From: Erysipelotrichaceae bacterium | GTDB taxonomy: Bacteria > Bacillota_I > Bacilli_A > Erysipelotrichales > Erysipelotrichaceae | Reading direction: 5' to 3' | NCBI GenBank assembly: GCA_003446295.1 | Contig: DMBB01000119.1 | Location: 1-20,405 of the forward strand | DNA: 20,405 nt | Shown: piece by piece, positions 19,415 to 20,405 of the stretch | How the letters are laid out: each line of letters opens with the position of its first letter | Numbering within the stretch: the first letter of the stretch is position 1 | The notes under the pieces: model-generated | Told to the model about the DNA's origin: nothing | Databases searched by the model: none | What the model saw: only the letters and a program-made list of their open reading frames with translations | Program-made: the position numbers and the translations under genes

Positions 19415-20405
19415 ATGAAACATATAGTAATACAGACAGACTTCGGAACAGGTTCAGCATCCGTCAGTGCAATGCACGGCGTATGCGCGATGGTCTGCGA
19501 TGATCTGAAAGTATCTGACGGCAACAATGATGTTAATCAGTTCGATGTGCTTGATGCATCAGGATCACTGGTGTATCTGCTGCCGTACTGGCCGAAAGGA
19601 ACCGTCTTTGTAAGCGTTGTTGATCCGGGCGTAGGAACAGCCAGAAAAAGCTGTGTTGCCCTGACAGAAAACGGACAGTATATCGTAACGCCGGATAACG
19701 GCACACTGACATATGTCAAGGAGAATATCGGCATCAAAGAAGTCAGGGAGATCGATGAATCGGTCAACCGTCTGCCCGGCTCCGAATCCGTGCATATTTT
19801 CCACGGACGCGATGTATATGCATACTGCGGCGCAAGGCTCGCAGCCGGAATCATTGATTTTGAAGGTGTCGGTTCTGCCTATGATACAGACAGTATCGTG
19901 ATGGCAGACTATATCAGACCGGCAAAAGACGATCACAGCGTCTCAGGCATGATCGTTGAAGCGTCTGATCATTTCGGTCTTGTCGGCACGAATATCCCGT
20001 TTGAATGGCTTCAGCAGACAGACATGAAATACGGAGATGAACTCCATGTCACAGTTGAACACGCCGGAGAAACAGTGATGGATGAAATGATGCCGCTGGA
20101 AAAGTCATTCGGTTTTGTTCCGGTCGGCACGCCGCTGCTCTTCAGCTCGGAAACTCAGACGGTCATGCTGGCGATCAACCGCGGCAACGCAGTAACGGAA
20201 TACGGCCTGGGGTTCGGACCTGAATGGAAGATGACGGTTGAAAAACTGCAGCCCTCAAAAGCGGCAGTGGTGATCCACGGGTGCTGCGGACTGGCATCGA
20301 CCAGAGCCGCAAAGCTGGTCGGCATCATCGAAACAGAAGCTCCCAATACGGACGCTGCAGTAGAAAACCTGTGCTTTGATAAGAATGACATCCGCATGCT
20401 GTCAG
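19415..20405 (+). CDS. SAM hydroxide adenosyltransferase (SAM hydrolase, DUF62), with C-terminal extension; 3' end outside window
   Basis: The frame opens at ATG 19415 (AGGGA 7 nt upstream) and is still open at the window end, giving 330 residues. Residues 1-276 match the SAM hydroxide adenosyltransferase family, which splits S-adenosylmethionine with water into adenosine and L-methionine. Visible are QTDFG (7-11), VSVVDPGVGTAR (67-77), VTPDNGTLT and FHGRDVYAY. The family triad appears intact as D70, R77 and H130. The usual DxSH/DLTH motif after the first helix is changed to SDGNNDV (34-40). Ordinary members end near TVE (274-276), but here another beta-strand-like segment begins (AAVVIHGCCG, 283-292) and at least 50 residues follow. 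I do not recognise that part. Operon position links it to the ECF importer. Confidence 0.85.
   Translation, partial: MKHIVIQTDFGTGSASVSAMHGVCAMVCDDLKVSDGNNDVNQFDVLDASGSLVYLLPYWPKGTVFVSVVDPGVGTARKSCVALTENGQYIVTPDNGTLTYVKENIGIKEVREIDESVNRLPGSESVHIFHGRDVYAYCGARLAAGIIDFEGVGSAYDTDSIVMADYIRPAKDDHSVSGMIVEASDHFGLVGTNIPFEWLQQTDMKYGDELHVTVEHAGETVMDEMMPLEKSFGFVPVGTPLLFSSETQTVMLAINRGNAVTEYGLGFGPEWKMTVEKLQPSKAAVVIHGCCGLASTRAAKLVGIIETEAPNTDAAVENLCFDKNDIRMLS

Noticed and set aside
1..20405. CRISPR arrays, insertion sequences, phage genes, toxin-antitoxin pairs, tRNA or rRNA genes
   Set aside because: No spaced direct repeats, transposase or integrase motifs, terminal inverted repeats or RNA gene sequences were found on reading both strands.

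Overview
The window looks like chromosomal DNA of a low-to-medium GC Firmicute, most likely of the Erysipelotrichia (inference). Reasons are AGGAGG-type ribosome binding sites, A+T-rich sigma-A-like promoters with frequent TGN-extended -10 boxes, compact operons, many U-tract terminators, and Firmicutes families such as DUF1836, TmcAL (YlbM), a YeeI-like YebC, YceD-RpmF, a DUF5058 membrane protein and a group II-style ECF cassette. I see no insertion sequence, phage gene, CRISPR array, tRNA or rRNA. No gene-free gap exceeds 300 bases.

Left part (1-6500): the 3' end of a PssE/Alg13-like glycosyltransferase converges on a DUF1836 regulator gene. Divergent from that is a hemolysin III/PAQR-type membrane protein, which converges on a PPP-type metallophosphatase. 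Then come a membrane-anchored SGNH-like protein in which Tyr replaces the expected catalytic His, a split transketolase (N and C halves overlapping by 8 nt), and a YebC/PmpR-type protein.

Middle part (6500-9300): a structured leader precedes a three-gene operon of DUF5058 membrane protein, second polytopic membrane protein and L-2-amino-thiazoline-4-carboxylate (ATC) hydrolase-like enzyme. The natural reading is a two-subunit transporter with its enzyme, but the substrate is unknown. A small membrane protein gene follows, in its own transcription unit.

Central part (9300-13100): a three-gene operon encodes a single-pass protein with a large outside domain, an ABC ATPase with a degenerate FHA-like N-terminal region, and an ABCG-like ABC-2 permease. 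It converges on tmcAL.

Right part (14150-20405): an alpha/beta hydrolase of the monoacylglycerol lipase type, the conserved yceD-rpmF pair, then an ECF transporter cassette (S component, fused double ATPase, EcfT) followed by a SAM hydroxide adenosyltransferase (SAM hydrolase) gene cut by the window end. That last protein continues at least 50 residues past the usual end of its family. The S gene is separated from the ATPase gene by tandem hairpins with mutually exclusive pairings.

Two window-wide patterns stand out. All three convergent gene pairs overlap at their stop codons (7, 4 and 4 nt), and at two of them a terminator-like hairpin for one gene lies inside the coding sequence of the other. 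The three best candidates for undescribed biology are the DUF5058/ATC-hydrolase operon with its leader, the FHA-ABC exporter operon, and the ECF/SAM-hydrolase operon.
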